Below, piece after piece: positions 1 through 12,700 of a DNA stretch of 64,000 bases. The DNA comes from Pisaster brevispinus (lineage: Eukaryota > Echinodermata > Asteroidea > Forcipulatida > Asteriidae). A program made the translations under genes and the position numbers. The stretch's first letter is position 1, and the number at the start of each line of letters is the position of its first letter. The notes below the pieces were generated by a model. The model was not told the origin of the DNA and did not search any database. It saw nothing but the letters and a program-made list of their open reading frames with translations. The stretch is from contig JAMKCF010000019.1 of assembly GCA_023634235.1 (NCBI GenBank), positions 3,596,001 through 3,660,000 of the forward strand. The letters run 5' to 3'.

Positions 1-125
1 GGAGGTTGAAGGGGACTCGGTGCTTGGCGTAGGGCTGGAAGCAGGGATTGCTGCAGATGCACCATTTAACTTGGGATAAATGGTGGTGGAGATGGCGGGG
101 AAGGTCTTCCTCAGTGTAGGGTACC
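1..125 (-). CDS. LRR1: LRR1 exon 4, 5' part (runs off the window)
   Basis: Begins after acceptor TTGTCAG, completes an Arg codon and reads VPYTEEDLPRHL, then KWCICSNPCFQPYAKHRVPF. This matches the vertebrate LRR1 C-terminal region, including the position of the ICVCGRFC-type cysteine cluster. The gene end is outside the window. Confidence 0.85.
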
Positions 126-3100
126 CTGACAATAAAATCCAATGAATAATGGTTAAAAATTTAGTCCTTAAACCGCCCCTGCTACTCCTCAAACCACCCA
201 AAAAGTATGACAAGTTCTATCTTGAGTTTTGTACATGCGATTGAAATGCATCAAACAGCCGTAGACAGAGCACAATCTCAACAGTGTGATGGTCTAAAAA
301 TTACACATGGTCCCCAAAAGACAAGATGTTGTTTTCCACTTTTCAAAGGTTCAAAGGTCGGAAGTCACATCCCCAACAACGCACGGTTCCTAATTTTAGT
401 TGATCTGCATTACGTTTTCAACCTCAAAGCTTCAATATGGTTTAGGAAACAAAACATTTGCACAACATCATTTGAAATGTAATGTCATCCACTACAAAAT
501 AAATCAAACTTGAAATAATCACAACGAAAGTTATCAAAGGATTTCTAGGTACAGTCCAAAATGTTGCCACTTTCCATGCCGCGTTCAAGAAGTACATGAC
601 TCAACGTTTTACTTGTGCCCAAGTGCTAAAGAGTTAAAAGGCTGCACTTTCTGTTTCAAAGGCATTCTGTTTCTAATATTTAAAAAAGTCCAAAAAAGAA
701 ACTTTCCGCTAGTAAGCAATATTAGAAAGAAACAGTTTGATAGTCCTACATACTGCAGGTCTATTTCTTTAAGACCATTGCCTTTTTAAAGAAATTCAAA
801 AGTGGCATACCTCTGCTTCTTGATGGATCTTGCAGTAATCTCCAACAGCGTTGGGAACTCTTCTGAGGTTCTCTGCATGTGACTGGCACTGGCTTCTTGT
901 TCCGCCAGCTGGAAGCAGTTTCCCGACAGGTCTACTTCATCCATCGATAGGTCCATGAACGAGAATGGCAGCACCGCCATCTGGTTCTCTTCGGCGCTGA
1001 AGAATCTCAGCTTCTCCAGACGTCCAAAGTTTTCAGGGAGAGTTTTCAGTTGGTTGTTTGCAACCCGCAGTCGCAGCAGGGAGGTCATCTCACATATTTG
1101 AGGAGGGAGAAATTTTAGGTTGTTGCTGGCGAGGTCCAGGAACTGCAAGGTGTTCCTGAGACTGCTGAGGCAAAGGGCTGGGGGAAGCCTCTCCAGGAGG
1201 TTGTCTGCTACCTTCAACTCGACGAGGCCTGTCGACTGTCCTGGATCATCAGGAAGCGTCCGGATGCGATTCTTGCTCAGATCCAGAGCACGTAGATGTT
1301 TGAGTTCAAGAATGCGAGAATCGACGCGGGACAGACTGCATCCATTCACCCTCAGGGATTCCAGGCCTTTGGGGAACCGCTCCCGTATTGGGTAGTCTGA
1401 CCTCTGTAGAATCACCATCTTTGTCTTGGGTCTTTCAACCTGGGCGGAGGTTGCTGGGGTCAGGGTTGAAAGGTGAACCTTCTCTAGCTTGTTGCCCTGG
1501 CAGCCGAGCTTCAATACTGAGAGGAAATTCTTCAACTGCAAGGGGTCCGCCTGAAAGAATTCAGAAAAGCAATTTGAAGCAATCGTTGATGAAATCAAAA
1601 TTGTGAATACATACGTACATATTAAATACCTTTTTAAATATCATTAAAATATGCCTGAACTACATTTTCATTAATTTATTCAATTCATTCACTTATTAAT
1701 TTCACAGGTAAGGATATGAAAGTACAAAGATAAAATCAATAAAGAAAACAGATGCAGACTAACAGCTTAAAAAAAAAGAAGAGTAGCACACCTGAAGGAT
1801 TTCAAAAAAAATTAACTTAACTACTACATTAGGTTGTTCTCCTGATGCTACAGTTCAAGAATCAGACAGTCCTTGAGTATTAATAATAATAATATTTGGG
1901 GTAAAATTCCACAAGACCGGAGGGCTTGTTGCTAAAAATGTTTACTGGACCAGAATTTATTTCACAAGATCAGAATCTTTACGAGAAAGAGCTTTCTACA
2001 CAGTTTAATATGTAAATTGCACTATTAAAAGAAGATTTACAATGTATCTCATTATTTTGTCTTGATACTGAACAGAATTGTACTAGACTCAAGGTCAACA
2101 TCTGAACACCATTTCTTTCTGTAAAGATATTACATAGTGGCTATTATTCAATTAAAAAACACAAGACCGCCGGACTTGTCAGGTCATGAGTTTACTGGCC
2201 CGAGGCTAAAATCACTGGCCTCGGGCCGGCGGTCCAGTGTCAAATTCGAGCCCTGAATGCACAGTTCTAGTACATGTAGTATAGCGCTTGATCACACCCG
2301 AGGGTGTCTCAAAGTTCTCTTTATTTTTTTCTACAAGGTACAAAGAGCTAGTTTATAAATATAAGACTCATTTATTTATAGCACCATGTAATGGTTTACA
2401 AAGTGCTGCAGCGCGATCCGCAGCCAACCACAGCAGAAAACATACACACGGGACCAACGGTTTTAGGTCCCATCCGAAGGAGGAAGCAACTAATGGTTAA
2501 GTGTCTTGCTTAAGGACACAAGTGTCAAGACTGGGACTCGAACCCACACTCTGCTGATCAGAAACACCAGAGCTCGAGTCCAGTTCGCTTGAACGCTCGG
2601 CCAGGATATTAAATATATAGAACAACAACATGGCTTTCAGAAAATATACAAAATGTTACAATGTAAAAAAATATTAAATTAAAATTATAAAAAGTGCAAA
2701 ATTCATATTAACTCACAATAACAGCACTGTGGTTTCAAGATATTATTTACCTAACAACAATTCATAAACAAACAAACAAACAAACAATTCACACCCAATA
2801 AGTTGATCTGAGAAAAAAGATTTAGCTGAACGTGCAAACTGCTTACCAACCAAAAAAGAGCTACAGAGTCAATGCAATAAATTGTTAAATGCCTCTTGTT
2901 TTGACCCCAGCAGAGTCTTCCCAACGGCTAAATACATACCAATATTGTTTGAATAGACTTGCTACAAGAACTTTTTCTGTAAAATGTTGGGTTGGGGTTG
3001 TATGATTCTAATGTACCTTACTGATGCAGATATCTTGTTCTGGTTCCTTGAGACGGAGTGTTGCTTTACCTTCTTGCACAAACCTGGTGAATACTTGCTC

Positions 3101-3518
3101 CATATTACCCTTCAGCTGAAATCAAAGACGGAACCAGTATTTAGCTTGTAGGTATTAAACACTCCAATAGGCATGTATTCGTGTCCTCCAGTATCGAGTC
3201 ATATGGGTCAAGTCCGAGACCTTGGCGTTAAATAACAAGAGTCGCAAGGGTTTGTAGTCAAAGTCCGAGTCCAAAACACAAATGGGTTTTTAAAATGAAA
3301 AGTATTTTGGAAAAAAAATAACCAAAACTTGACAGACAAACATCCAGATTAAAAATTGGTTGGAGACAAAGTTTGGGCTTTACTTTTCATCAGATTTTAC
3401 TAAATTTAATACCTGTTAAAAAAAACCCAACATGATTAATTAAAACAGCAGTTTGTTTAAATGTAATATTTTTGAAGTCAACCAATGAAAAGTAGCAGGA
3501 GGCTGGTTAGTCAATCAG

Positions 3519-3549
<31 letters not shown>

Positions 3550-4358
3550 CAATCAATAGTCAATCAAACAATCAATCCATCACATAATCAAAACAATTTA
3601 TATGGTTAGAAGATGGGAATTACTTAATTCCGGTGTGGCAATAGAATCTGTCCCTCACACGGCAAATTGTGTACAAATTTCATCTTCTGTTAGTGCCCTC
3701 TTTTGACTCAACTTTCTTCAGCCCATGTTAATTGACCGTATGGGGGCACACACCAGGGGGGGGGGACCCTAGATATTATGACACTGGTATTAATGTACAC
3801 AAATTAGATATATGAGAAAAATGTAGCAGAACAAATCACAAGGTGAAACCAGTCCCAGCCCATTTCTGCAAAATTCTGTAACAAATAAATGTATTCAATT
3901 ATTTGTTCAATGTTATTTTTTGTCTTTGAGGATTAGTTTCAGACGAGGCCTGACAGATTATTAGGCATCTTTGTGATAGGGCAAGGCTTACACAAAGGGG
4001 CATTTCCCTAGAAAAATCTGAAAGTCTAGATAGGAAACTTTTGAAAGGGGCACCAATGCCAAAACCAGGGCAACAGAGGCCATGGCTTTCTTGGTCTTTG
4101 CGTCACCCAAAGCCTATCAAACTGTTTAACACCAAGGCCTATGTCTATCGAGTAGGCCTACATACACACCTTATACTTAGTGCCAGTTTTATCCTTTGCT
4201 GAGCACACCATGAGGAAAACGGCACCCTCTTGACCATTACTGCTGTTTCCGCCACGCCGACCAATTGCCAAGGAGCATCTTAAGGGTCTGCCTTTCCCTT
4301 TCATACCATGAGAGGGAAGCAGACGGTTCTTGAGCTCAACATCACACGACAGACGCAT
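1..4358 (-). CDS. LRR1: LRR1 (leucine-rich repeat protein 1), partial gene, exons 1-4
   Basis: LRR1/PPIL5 is known as the substrate receptor of a nuclear CUL2-RING ubiquitin ligase that extracts the CMG helicase at replication termination. Exons are 4170-4358, 3017-3115, 811-1550 and 1-125 (partial), joining in frame to about 384 residues; the human protein has 414. The start ATG (4356-4358) has A at -3 and is followed by an N-terminus like human LRR1 (MRLSCDVEL). Exon 2 matches the vertebrate FVDEGKATVRLKEP region. Exon 3 holds about six LRRs of the form LxxLxLxxNxLxxLP. Exon 4 reads KWCICSNPCF, like the vertebrate Cys-rich C-terminal region; the last 40 or so residues lie beyond position 1. 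It is transcribed in the same direction as BIRC6 and lies downstream of it. Assignment rests on comparison with the human protein from memory and is strong. Confidence 0.93.
811..1550 (-). CDS. LRR1: LRR1 exon 3 (LRR domain)
   Basis: Runs from acceptor TTTCAG to donor GCAGAG|GTATGC with 740 nt (phase 0 in, 2 out). It includes the conserved PKTKMVI segment, then consecutive leucine-rich repeats such as LRALDLSKNRIRTLP, LQFLDLASNNLKFLP and LLRLRVANNQLKTLP, and ends in ITARSIKKQ before the last domain. Confidence 0.95.
2157..2256. repeat. About 100-bp interspersed repeat, copy 1
   Basis: Nearly the same sequence (starting CACAAGACCGCCG and ending TCCAGTGTCAA) recurs at 37125-37222. It contains an internal short palindrome (ACTGGCC with GGCCAGT). 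No coding capacity and no recognised family. Confidence 0.6.
2279..2607 (-). repeat. tRNA-derived SINE, minus orientation, in LRR1 intron 2
   Basis: The reverse strand holds a tRNA-like head (B-box-like GGGTTCGAGTCCCAG), the body with the CTTAAGCAAGACACTTAACC motif, and a tail resembling the element at 35137-35560. It is older and more diverged than that copy. Confidence 0.75.
3017..3115 (-). CDS. LRR1: LRR1 exon 2
   Basis: Encodes 33 residues (LKGNMEQVFTRF, GKATLRLKEP, DICISK) between acceptor TTTCAG and donor AAG|GTACAT, phase 0 on both sides. It is too short for an ORF scan but aligns closely with human LRR1. Confidence 0.9.
3512..3582 (+). repeat. (TCAA)n simple repeat
   Basis: Degenerate run of TCAA/AATC tetranucleotides inside LRR1 intron 1. 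Confidence 0.9.
4170..4358 (-). CDS. LRR1: LRR1 exon 1 (start codon)
   Basis: Encodes 63 residues from MRLSCDVEL to DKTGTKYK and ends at donor AAG|GTGTGT, phase 0. An in-frame upstream Met at 4398-4400 exists. The start at 4358 is preferred because the sequence aligned to human LRR1 begins there, and because an acceptor-like ACAACAG sits just upstream (about 4385), suggesting a spliced 5' UTR. The glycine/serine-rich stretch GRRGGNSSNGQEG is a less conserved loop. Confidence 0.88.
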
Positions 4359-5649
4359 CTTGGTTGGTGATGACAGTCTTTGCTCTGTTGTAAATAACAA
4401 TAATCAGAAGTTCATCCAATGCTTCAAGTCTTGGACCAAGTTTTTATTAAAAGTGTCATGTTTCAAAATTTGAATCAAATTTGAATAAAACTTCGTACAG
4501 AGAAATTTCCATTTCCAGCTGACACTTTTTAGGGGATTTTAAAAAGATTGTCTAAATGAAAAAGCACTCATCAGAGTTTTCATTAACAAAATATGACTTA
4601 CATTTCGAAGAGCCCCCCCCCCCCTCGCATTATGCACAACCGAACCTTTATAAATAAAACAAAATCCAAAATATCTAATGTCATTGTCAGCTACTACTTG
4701 TGTACATGTAGTTAGTTAGACAAAGAGGGCGCCATATGATTTCCTGGCTGATAATTATTGTTTGCTAAAAAAGAAAGCCGGTAGCCTACCTACAATAACT
4801 TAGTCCAAGTTACTGGACCCAACAACGCTTTTTTAACATTTGGACATTATCTAGTATTAAATAAATGAAGCAAGACAAATAAATAATGGACAATGCTAAA
4901 GTAAATGCAATTTGCATGTTGACATCGCCGCTGTCATGGCTGTATGTCAGGGGATCCGTATGTCATGGCTGTACTACTTTTATTTACTCCGTTCGCGTTC
5001 AACTATTTTTCGTCGTAGACTCGTCGTAGCCTTCCTTCAAATTTCATCCTTACAATTTGTTCAAAATATTACAATACTTGAATTTTACCTTTATAGACTA
5101 TGGTTGACCCATCAGTTTGAACACTCCTTACAACACGGTGGGAGCGGCTACCGTCTTAACAGCAAAATACATGTTTTTTAGCGAGGTTGAATTTCCCGCA
5201 ACTTCGGAAAAACAACTAGCGGCTCTAGACTGTTACCCTGTCACCAGTAACCTATGCTGAACCCATGTAGACGCATAGGAGCTAGGCGTTCAAGTTTCGT
5301 CCAACCTTGCTCTCAACTATGGTCCCTCCCGCGTGTTCACAGGTAAGTATTTTTTCATAAGCGCCGTAAAAGGTACAACTTTTGTTGGGGGCGGGGCGGG
5401 GGGCGACAAGGGGGTGCACATTTTTATAGGAGGAAACTTTTTGACAAGTTTCCGTTTGACTTTTTTTTTAACAAGCCTGTATTTTACTACTCTTATAAGA
5501 TAATCTGCCATTTGTGTAAGAACAAATACTTTGTCTGCGTGTAAAAGCAAAAACAATTTTGAAAACATTGAAATAATCACAAGCTAAAAATAAAATGAAA
5601 AAATTATATTTCTGAAAATTTTCAATCCAAAAAGTCCAGATAGTTGTGT

Positions 5650-5680
<31 letters not shown>

Positions 5681-5900
5681 GACCAGCGGGTGGGGCACCA
5701 GGGGGCCAGGACATCAATTGAGGTGGCATGCCCAATGAACATTTTTTATTTATAATTTTCTTTCCGTCATAATGTAGAACTTAAAGAAATGAACATTTGT
5801 GGCAAGTTTCATACAAACTTTGAAATTATGTAGGGCACCCCAGTTCCCGTACAACAAGAATAAAAAACAAACACAATTCACAATTTAATTTGTACAATGT
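4359..5900. other. Intergenic region between LRR1 start and BIRC6 3' end
   Basis: No gene is recognisable here. It must contain the LRR1 5' UTR and promoter (minus strand, just right of 4358). Visible features are a C run near 4614-4624, a (TG)n tract at 5645-5663 joined to an 18-G run at 5664-5681, and AT-rich sequence. Short ORFs here have no recognisable similarity. Confidence 0.6.
5645..5681 (+). repeat. (TG)n followed by an 18-base G run
   Basis: An uninterrupted TG tract of about 19 bases joined directly to 18 G. A length this pure is likely polymorphic and error-prone to assemble. Confidence 0.9.
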
Positions 5901-5906
5901 TTTATT
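5901..5906 (-). terminator. Candidate BIRC6 polyadenylation signal AATAAA
   Basis: AATAAA on the minus strand, followed by a T/GT-rich stretch (TGTGAATTGTGTTTG) at the spacing expected for a downstream element. It is the best candidate seen between the two genes. Confidence 0.4.
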
Positions 5907-8900
5907 CTTTTTTTCTGTAACAAAAGCACATTTAAGACTCCTGTTTACAATTTACAGATTTTGGATTGATAACACTGTATACATCAACTTCAGCACAACA
6001 GTAAACGTTACACTAACTTTTTTGTTTTAATAAGTTAGAATTTCAAAGCAACTTAACTGAAATATCTTAAATGATACTTGGCAATTAAACATTTTAAGAC
6101 CAAAAAATTGGCATAAAAATTAAGCTAGTGTTAAAAAAAGGAAAGAATTAGTTACAGTTTAGAGCGAAGTGTTAACCACTTTTTCAAATTGAAGTTGGAA
6201 AATGTACCACCTGCCATATATTGTATAACAAACAAGAACGCTAAGTTGAAAAATACTACCTGGATCGTTACGATTTGAAAACACTTTATATTTTTTGCGC
6301 AATTTCTATATCTCCTAATTTGTTGTCACTACTTTCACAAGGCCCAGCTATTATACACAAAGGGAAAAACACAACAAAACATAAAAATCAACTGATTATT
6401 ATGGCCAGCTTGGGTTAGTCCACTGATGAAAGAATTATACTTTTTTTTTTACTGTACATCACATATTGCTCAAATATTAAAATAAACTTCCATTTAGTAC
6501 TAAGTCTAAGCCCCCGAAATTTCCGAATAACCGATCCATACACTTTCCATTCACCCTTAAATGCACATTAAGTATATTTTACAATATGTAAGATTTACAC
6601 TAATCCATTTTATCCGATAATTTTAAGTGATCATTTCGTTTTTGCATCATTCACACAACAAAGTAAAATTTGACGTCACACCGTTTCTATAACATCTAAG
6701 ATGGTTATTAATCATGGAATAGTAACTAGCAATAGGAGGACTAAAGATTAAGAATGCTCCATCTTGACTGCGTACGTGACCCTCCGCATCAAAACCAGGC
6801 ACTTCCTGCCAAACCTCAAAACTGGGTGAGAATAAAGAGTTTTCAAATAACACCTAAGGGGCATAAGGTAAGTGTTTCTCAACATATAAAATGCTTACAA
6901 CATCACACCACACTGCTATCATGGCTGGTGTTTCGGTTGTCTTCAATTTTGATGCAGAAGTGCCTGATTTTGGTGTCGTCGTCGCACGACATTCCATGGG
7001 GGACACCAAAGGTGTCTCTCTCACCAATGGGTCTCTCACAAAGCAGCCTGGCATAGTCCTTGGGACTGTATTTATTTTGAAGCGTATAGTTTCCATAAAA
7101 TATTTGAATATAATTCTCTGGTCCAGAGAGTATCACACTACTGAAGCCACTGGTACACCAGTGAACAGTCTTAAACATATTTACAAACAATCTTGGTGCA
7201 TATGTTACGTCCTATGGTAGAAGACTTCCATTGCCGGTGTTTACACAAACGCTGGATAGTAAAGAATCTGTTTACTCGCTGTACTATAACGTTTCTCTCA
7301 CGACAAAAATATTCATTACATTTTTTTTTTTCACACTAATGCTACTGGTTCAAAATTCACATCTCATCACACAATCTCAATCAGAATCCGAACGCCAGCA
7401 GAACAGCATCCGATTGCATTCACGGTAAATACACGAGTCCTCATCCAAAATACCTGCCAGGTAAACAGACTCTACAACTAACACAGGCTACATCCAAAAT
7501 GGCAGCTACAGCTATGGCTTTGACTGTTTCTAAGGGTGTTGCTAAGGACGTCCTATACTTCAGCGCATGATGGCTTGGCAATCCAGCCATAGCCGTAGCT
7601 GTAGCCGCCAATTCTGCATAACTCCATGGTAAGCAGAGCCACGAAGTTGGGTCTAGGCGTTTCACGGGCAGCCAGCTAAATGCAAAACGGTAACACACTC
7701 TGATAAGGCAACACATCCCGTGGTTCGAAACTTCTGCATCTTGTTGCATCACAAGTTATAATATTACATGATTTAGGTGGAAAGTTTCTGCTTAAATTTG
7801 TGGAATTCTATTATCGCATAGCCGAATCCACTGTGCTAGAAATTAGCTCAGGAGTACCAATCTAATTACAAGTCCCTTTGGCTTTTGGTTTTCAATTTAC
7901 CGTCGATTTGGTTGAGGCACCCAATAAATGTACCTAAATTTTCATAAAAGATGCTTCAACATCACACCCCATTCCTAAACTATTTTTCACAAACTTTCTT
8001 CAACCTTCAATCAGAGGAGGTAACTAAAATATTTCACTTAACACAAGAGCCGAACGAAAAACATCTGCACATAGTTTTAAATTTTAAAAAGCTTGAATAT
8101 TTTTGTCTTCTACAATGTCTTCATTTTTTCTATGTTCATTGCTGATCTTGAAATATTGGTTTACTATACTTGACTGAAATTCCCTTTATCTGCACCTATT
8201 AAACAATTTTTGTACAATCTTGGATTACAACTCCCCTTTCTCTAATAAGTCATTTGCAAGTTAGAGTTGAAGTATCTGCTATAATGCCTTGTTTGGTCAC
8301 AAGTGAACAGTCAACTTAAATTCCTCAAACTACATGGTTCGGGGTAAGCTTTTTTCTTAGTTACATAAGAAACGACAAACACCCATACACAATTCTCAAT
8401 GAAATTGTGCGGCGCACAAGTACACTAGTCTTTGTCGATCTGGCGGGTGCAGCGCAAAATCTTGCCCCGAACCAAGCAACAAGCAATACTGGATTTAATC
8501 TGGGGAATTCAAATCCAGCACTCACTTGTGACCGAACAGACATCAAGTCACAAAAGGCATACTGCAATACGATTCCGTTAAGTTACTATTAAAGTTACAC
8601 AATCTTCTTAACTAACGACATTTCAAGCAGATGTCAAGAGTGCCACATTTTTTTGGTTACATATTCTGCATATTTAATCAATTCTTAGCAGACGCTCGTT
8701 AGATCTTTGCAAATTTTTACAGGGCGAATGCATAGGTCGAACACACTTGAGATCCACTTACATCTTTCTCCACATCTGAAACATTCTTAAACAGTCTACC
8801 CAACCCCGACCAGAGACTGCCTCTGGTTAATGCTTTTCCAACAGTGATGGCGATTTTCTGTACTAAGCTGCAAGATGTCTTTTATAGATTATAGAAAACA

Positions 8901-9313
8901 CAGTCAACTGATTATCCGCCATGTTAATATAAACCACGTGATAACGTCTTGATGGTGGAACTGATGATCCTAATGTGGCGCGCTGATTGCTGCTCATCCT
9001 TGAGACTTGGTCACCAGGTTGGGTTCTGCCTCACCCGACAGATCCACAGCGCTTGATGACACAGAGCGGAGGGTGTAATCCCCGCCTTTCTTAGGATGGT
9101 ATCAACGGGGAGTCTGCTGCACCATCAGTCCTGCCTCGTCTCGGCCGGAGAGCCACCCAAGACTTGGCGATTCTCACGTTCTGATACTTGGCTTACAGCT
9201 CCTCCGCGCTACACAATCTAGCCTCGTCTTCACTGGCTTCCCGAGAATCAACGATGACTAGGCAGATGATTTCAATCTCGCCATCAGATAGTATTGGTCA
9301 AGATGATTCTCCA
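5901..9313 (-). other. BIRC6: Probable BIRC6 3' UTR
   Basis: Downstream of the BIRC6 stop there is about 3.4 kb of AT-rich sequence without recognisable interspersed repeats. It ends near an AATAAA (minus strand, 5901-5906), which is followed about 20-30 nt on by a GT-rich element. The UTR extent is inferred from these signals; earlier AATAAA-like sites could be used instead. Confidence 0.45.
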
Positions 9314-9706
9314 TCAGTACAGTCCCGCCTCATCTCCACCAGACAGATCCCCTAGAATCGACGAGGATGAGGCAGAAGATGTACTCTCGCCCTCGATCAC
9401 GATGGTGTCGATCAAGCTGTCACTTCCCATAATGTCTGCCTTGACAAGAGCCTTAGAAATGCTCTCGCTCACAGAAGCCTTGGCTATACTCTCCAGGTCG
9501 TTGCTCTTGTCGCCTTCTTCGTCCTTCGGGGAGGACGATCCCTTCCTGGATACCTTAGGCGTGCTCTGGCTTGCCCCTTGGGAGGACGTGGATGGTTTGG
9601 CATCATCGTGGAACTCCGGCAGGGACTCCCAGTCGGGGAACTCCTCCAGGACGCACGCGGGTGGCTTCAGCTTACCGAGTTCCTCGCGAAGCTGTGCCGT
9701 GTGTCG
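9314..9706 (-). CDS. BIRC6: BIRC6 exon 57: C-terminal tail and stop
   Basis: Residues 4708-4837. Starts [16 protein letters not shown] (human [16 protein letters not shown]), then an acidic Ser-rich tail ending [10 protein letters not shown] and a TAA/TAG-type stop at 9314-9316. The tail is roughly twice as long as in human and has no detectable match to it. Acceptor TTTCGCAG. Confidence 0.95.
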   Translation of the reverse strand, partial: RHTAQLREELGKLKPPACVLEEFPDWESLPEFHDDAKPSTSSQGASQSTPKVSRKGSSSPKDEEGDKSNDLESIAKASVSESISKALVKADIMGSDSLIDTIVIEGESTSSASSSSILGDLSGGDEAGLY

Positions 9707-12700
9707 CTGCGAAAGACAAAATAGACAAAACTTACACTCATAAATCTGCATGACGGAAAACTACAGTAATGACTTGCAAGTCTCTTTCCATAGTCGACAC
9801 AAGGCAACTATTCATACCCGATAATTTCACAGATCTGTTGCACGATCAGTCAACGATATCAAGACACATTATTTGACCTTCTGATTCTTGTTTCACAGAG
9901 AAACTTTCAATGTTAAAGCGCCACAATGTTAAGCAAGACACTTAACCATTATTGCTTCGTCCTTCGGATGGGACGTAAAGCCGTAGGTCCCGTGTGTCGT
10001 GTAATGCACGTAAAAGAACCCAGTGACACTTATCACAAAGAGAAGGGGTTTGCCCCGGTGTTTCTGGCAGTGGCTGCTGAATGCGCCGCAGCACCTTGTA
10101 AATCCTTACAAGGTGTTACAAAAATGGGTCTCACAATTCAATGGCTTCAAAAACCTGTCTGGAAATAAATAATGAACAGCACTTTGAGACGCCCGTAAAA
10201 AGCGCTTAAAAAAAATATTTAAAAAAACTAGCTAAACTAGCTACTAAACATCAGGACATAGTGTTTCTCAAAATGTCTTGCAAGTGTGATTCTTATTTCC
10301 CCGGTCAAGCACTCAACTGATTCTTCCCGCCCAAACCTGCATCCTTCAGACGATACCGACGGCTCCACTCAGAGCCATCACTCGCTAAAAAGAGATTTTC
10401 CAATGGTTGTTCCCACAAGACTTTACGAGAAATAGTTACTTCCTCTTATCCATGCAAAGCTTCAAACATCATGACAATTTTTTTGCCCACTATTCTCCAA
10501 CCACCTCCCCCAACCCTTGTGGGGTCTCCTCTCCTTACCTTGAGTGCGACCCAATGGTGTGCTACGGTGCGTCCGACCCTCTTGTCATTACAGAGTAACT
10601 CTAGCTGGTTAATCCAGTCCTCGCACTGGCTCAGGATCTCGGCTCGCTTCAGTAAGAAATGGGCGTGGATAACCTGCAACACAAAGAGGAAATGTTTAGT
10701 CACGAGGGAGACATTTATTGGAGTCGAATAGGAGTCCCAAAGATGGAAGGCAATACCACTAAGCCAACACAACCGCCAAATTTCATGAAAATTGTATGAC
10801 TCGATGAACATGTAAATAATTGGAAGCTAAAAAAAGAGTGGTTTGTACATCGCATGTCAGTTCGTGGCGTCTGTGACGAAATGTCCGTCATATTCTAACT
10901 GCCCACAGTTACCTCTTTGAAGCTAGGAGACGGGTTCCTCAACACCTCCAACATTCCCCACTTGACGGTTGCCTGCATGATGTTAGCATCGTACTCTTTG
11001 GAGCTCTGGGTACCAGACGGGGTGCCGCGTGACCTCTCGTAGCCTGGCTCATTGAAGTAGGGCTCCGAGACTAGGATGAGCGACTGGATGGAGACTAGCA
11101 CTTGCAAAAAGCTGGACGTCTGAGCGTTCCACTTTTCCTCCGGTCTGCCGTGCCATGTGTTTAGGACACTTAAACAAACCTGAACCGAAACAAAAATCAT
11201 GCACATACTGGTTTTAATTAAGTGCACAAAATGATTTCTGAAAAGTTTCATATTTCATGGTTTCAGAAAAGAAATTGGATTCAAATTTTATCCAAAGCAG
11301 CGTTCTCCCTTTACAGTGGCTCGCCAGCCAAACGCTCGGTAAAACAACTGAGGACCAGTCAAAATTCATTCCAAGTGGTAGGGCTGGCCATTTCAGAGTT
11401 GAAAAGCATTTCTATTCAATATTAAATATGGACTAGTGAAAAAGCTGGTGGACCAGCTAACTGGTCCTGCTGGCTCATCACTGAAAAGTAGTAAGGGCAA
11501 ACCCTGCAAACTATTTAAAAGTACTTTGCGTCTTCAAAAGCTAACTTCTGCTCCTCACAAACAAGCATTGAAAGTCACCTACCTTGCCGTCATTGTATAG
11601 ATTGGGGTTGAACCTAACGCTGTGCTGACCTGTAGTCTCCAGGTTGACTAACATCGGTGAGCTTGGATAGTCACCAGGGAAGTACACATCAAACTCAAAG
11701 CAGCCATTACCGTACGGGGTACCAGACGGTCCCGTTATGAGAACCTTGTGGAGGAAAGACAAATAATAACAACTCAATACTCTTTTCCCGCAGAACTTAT
11801 TGTAACCAATATAAATGCGTTATAAAGAGGGCAGATATAAACGCCCTGCCATTCCACAGTCCGGTAATCGGGCTGATTTACCCGGCCAAGGACACAGCTA
11901 GAATCAAGAGAGAAAGCTGGAGTGAATCCTCTCACCTTCATGACATCCAGTCTCTCGTCGTCACAGCGTACAAACACGCTGGAACAAGCTGAGAGTGGTA
12001 GAGACGTGGACAGAGTCACCGCCTCCTGGGCCAAGCGTCTTGCTCTGGAGGCGTTACTGACGTTACCGTAGGACTTGATGTTTGACGCATAGTGGTGGGA
12101 CACCTTGAGGAAGATCTTACCGTCTTCGTCATCTCCGACCATCGGGAAAGTGTCTGTGAAGTCAAGACAATAGGCATGTAAGTTGGCAAAGAGTGAAAAT
12201 GGGGAATTGTTTTGTTGTAAGTGGCGTAGTGTGTGTGTGGAGCGCAATGCCATCATAGCGCGGGATCTTGGCTGGATCCCATTTTCTTTCCTGCCCACTG
12301 CCATTGATCTGAGGTTTAATCTCGAGCCCCAGTCCACAAAATTGCAATCTCTAGTTGCCAGAGTTTATAAAGTGGTACATCAATGTCACTATTATTCAAT
12401 ATAAATGTCTGATAAACAGAGCATGATTTGGGCTGAAAACACAAGTTCCCACTGGTACAACTTGCTGTACTGTGGCCAGATAACTCAAACAACCATTGAC
12501 CAACTTGACTTGTATCAACTCAACCATCTGTATGCTGATCGTAAAGATAAACAGTCCATTAAGACATGTCACTTTTTAGATGAGTCGTCCGATGTTTCAT
12601 GCACCTCACTACCCCCCAAAACAAATGCCAAGTCTAGTCCGAACATTCGCCGTCACATTTCCAGGCAAGTCTTGTCCCCAATGTCCATAGAGCTATAGGC

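Noticed and set aside
9294..9743. Plus-strand ORF of 149 codons
   Set aside because: Antisense to exon 57, an acidic Ser-rich tail that leaves the opposite strand free of stops.
12183..12698. Plus-strand ORFs in intron 52
   Set aside because: No similarity recognised, not bounded by splice or promoter signals, and located in an intron between two UBC exons.
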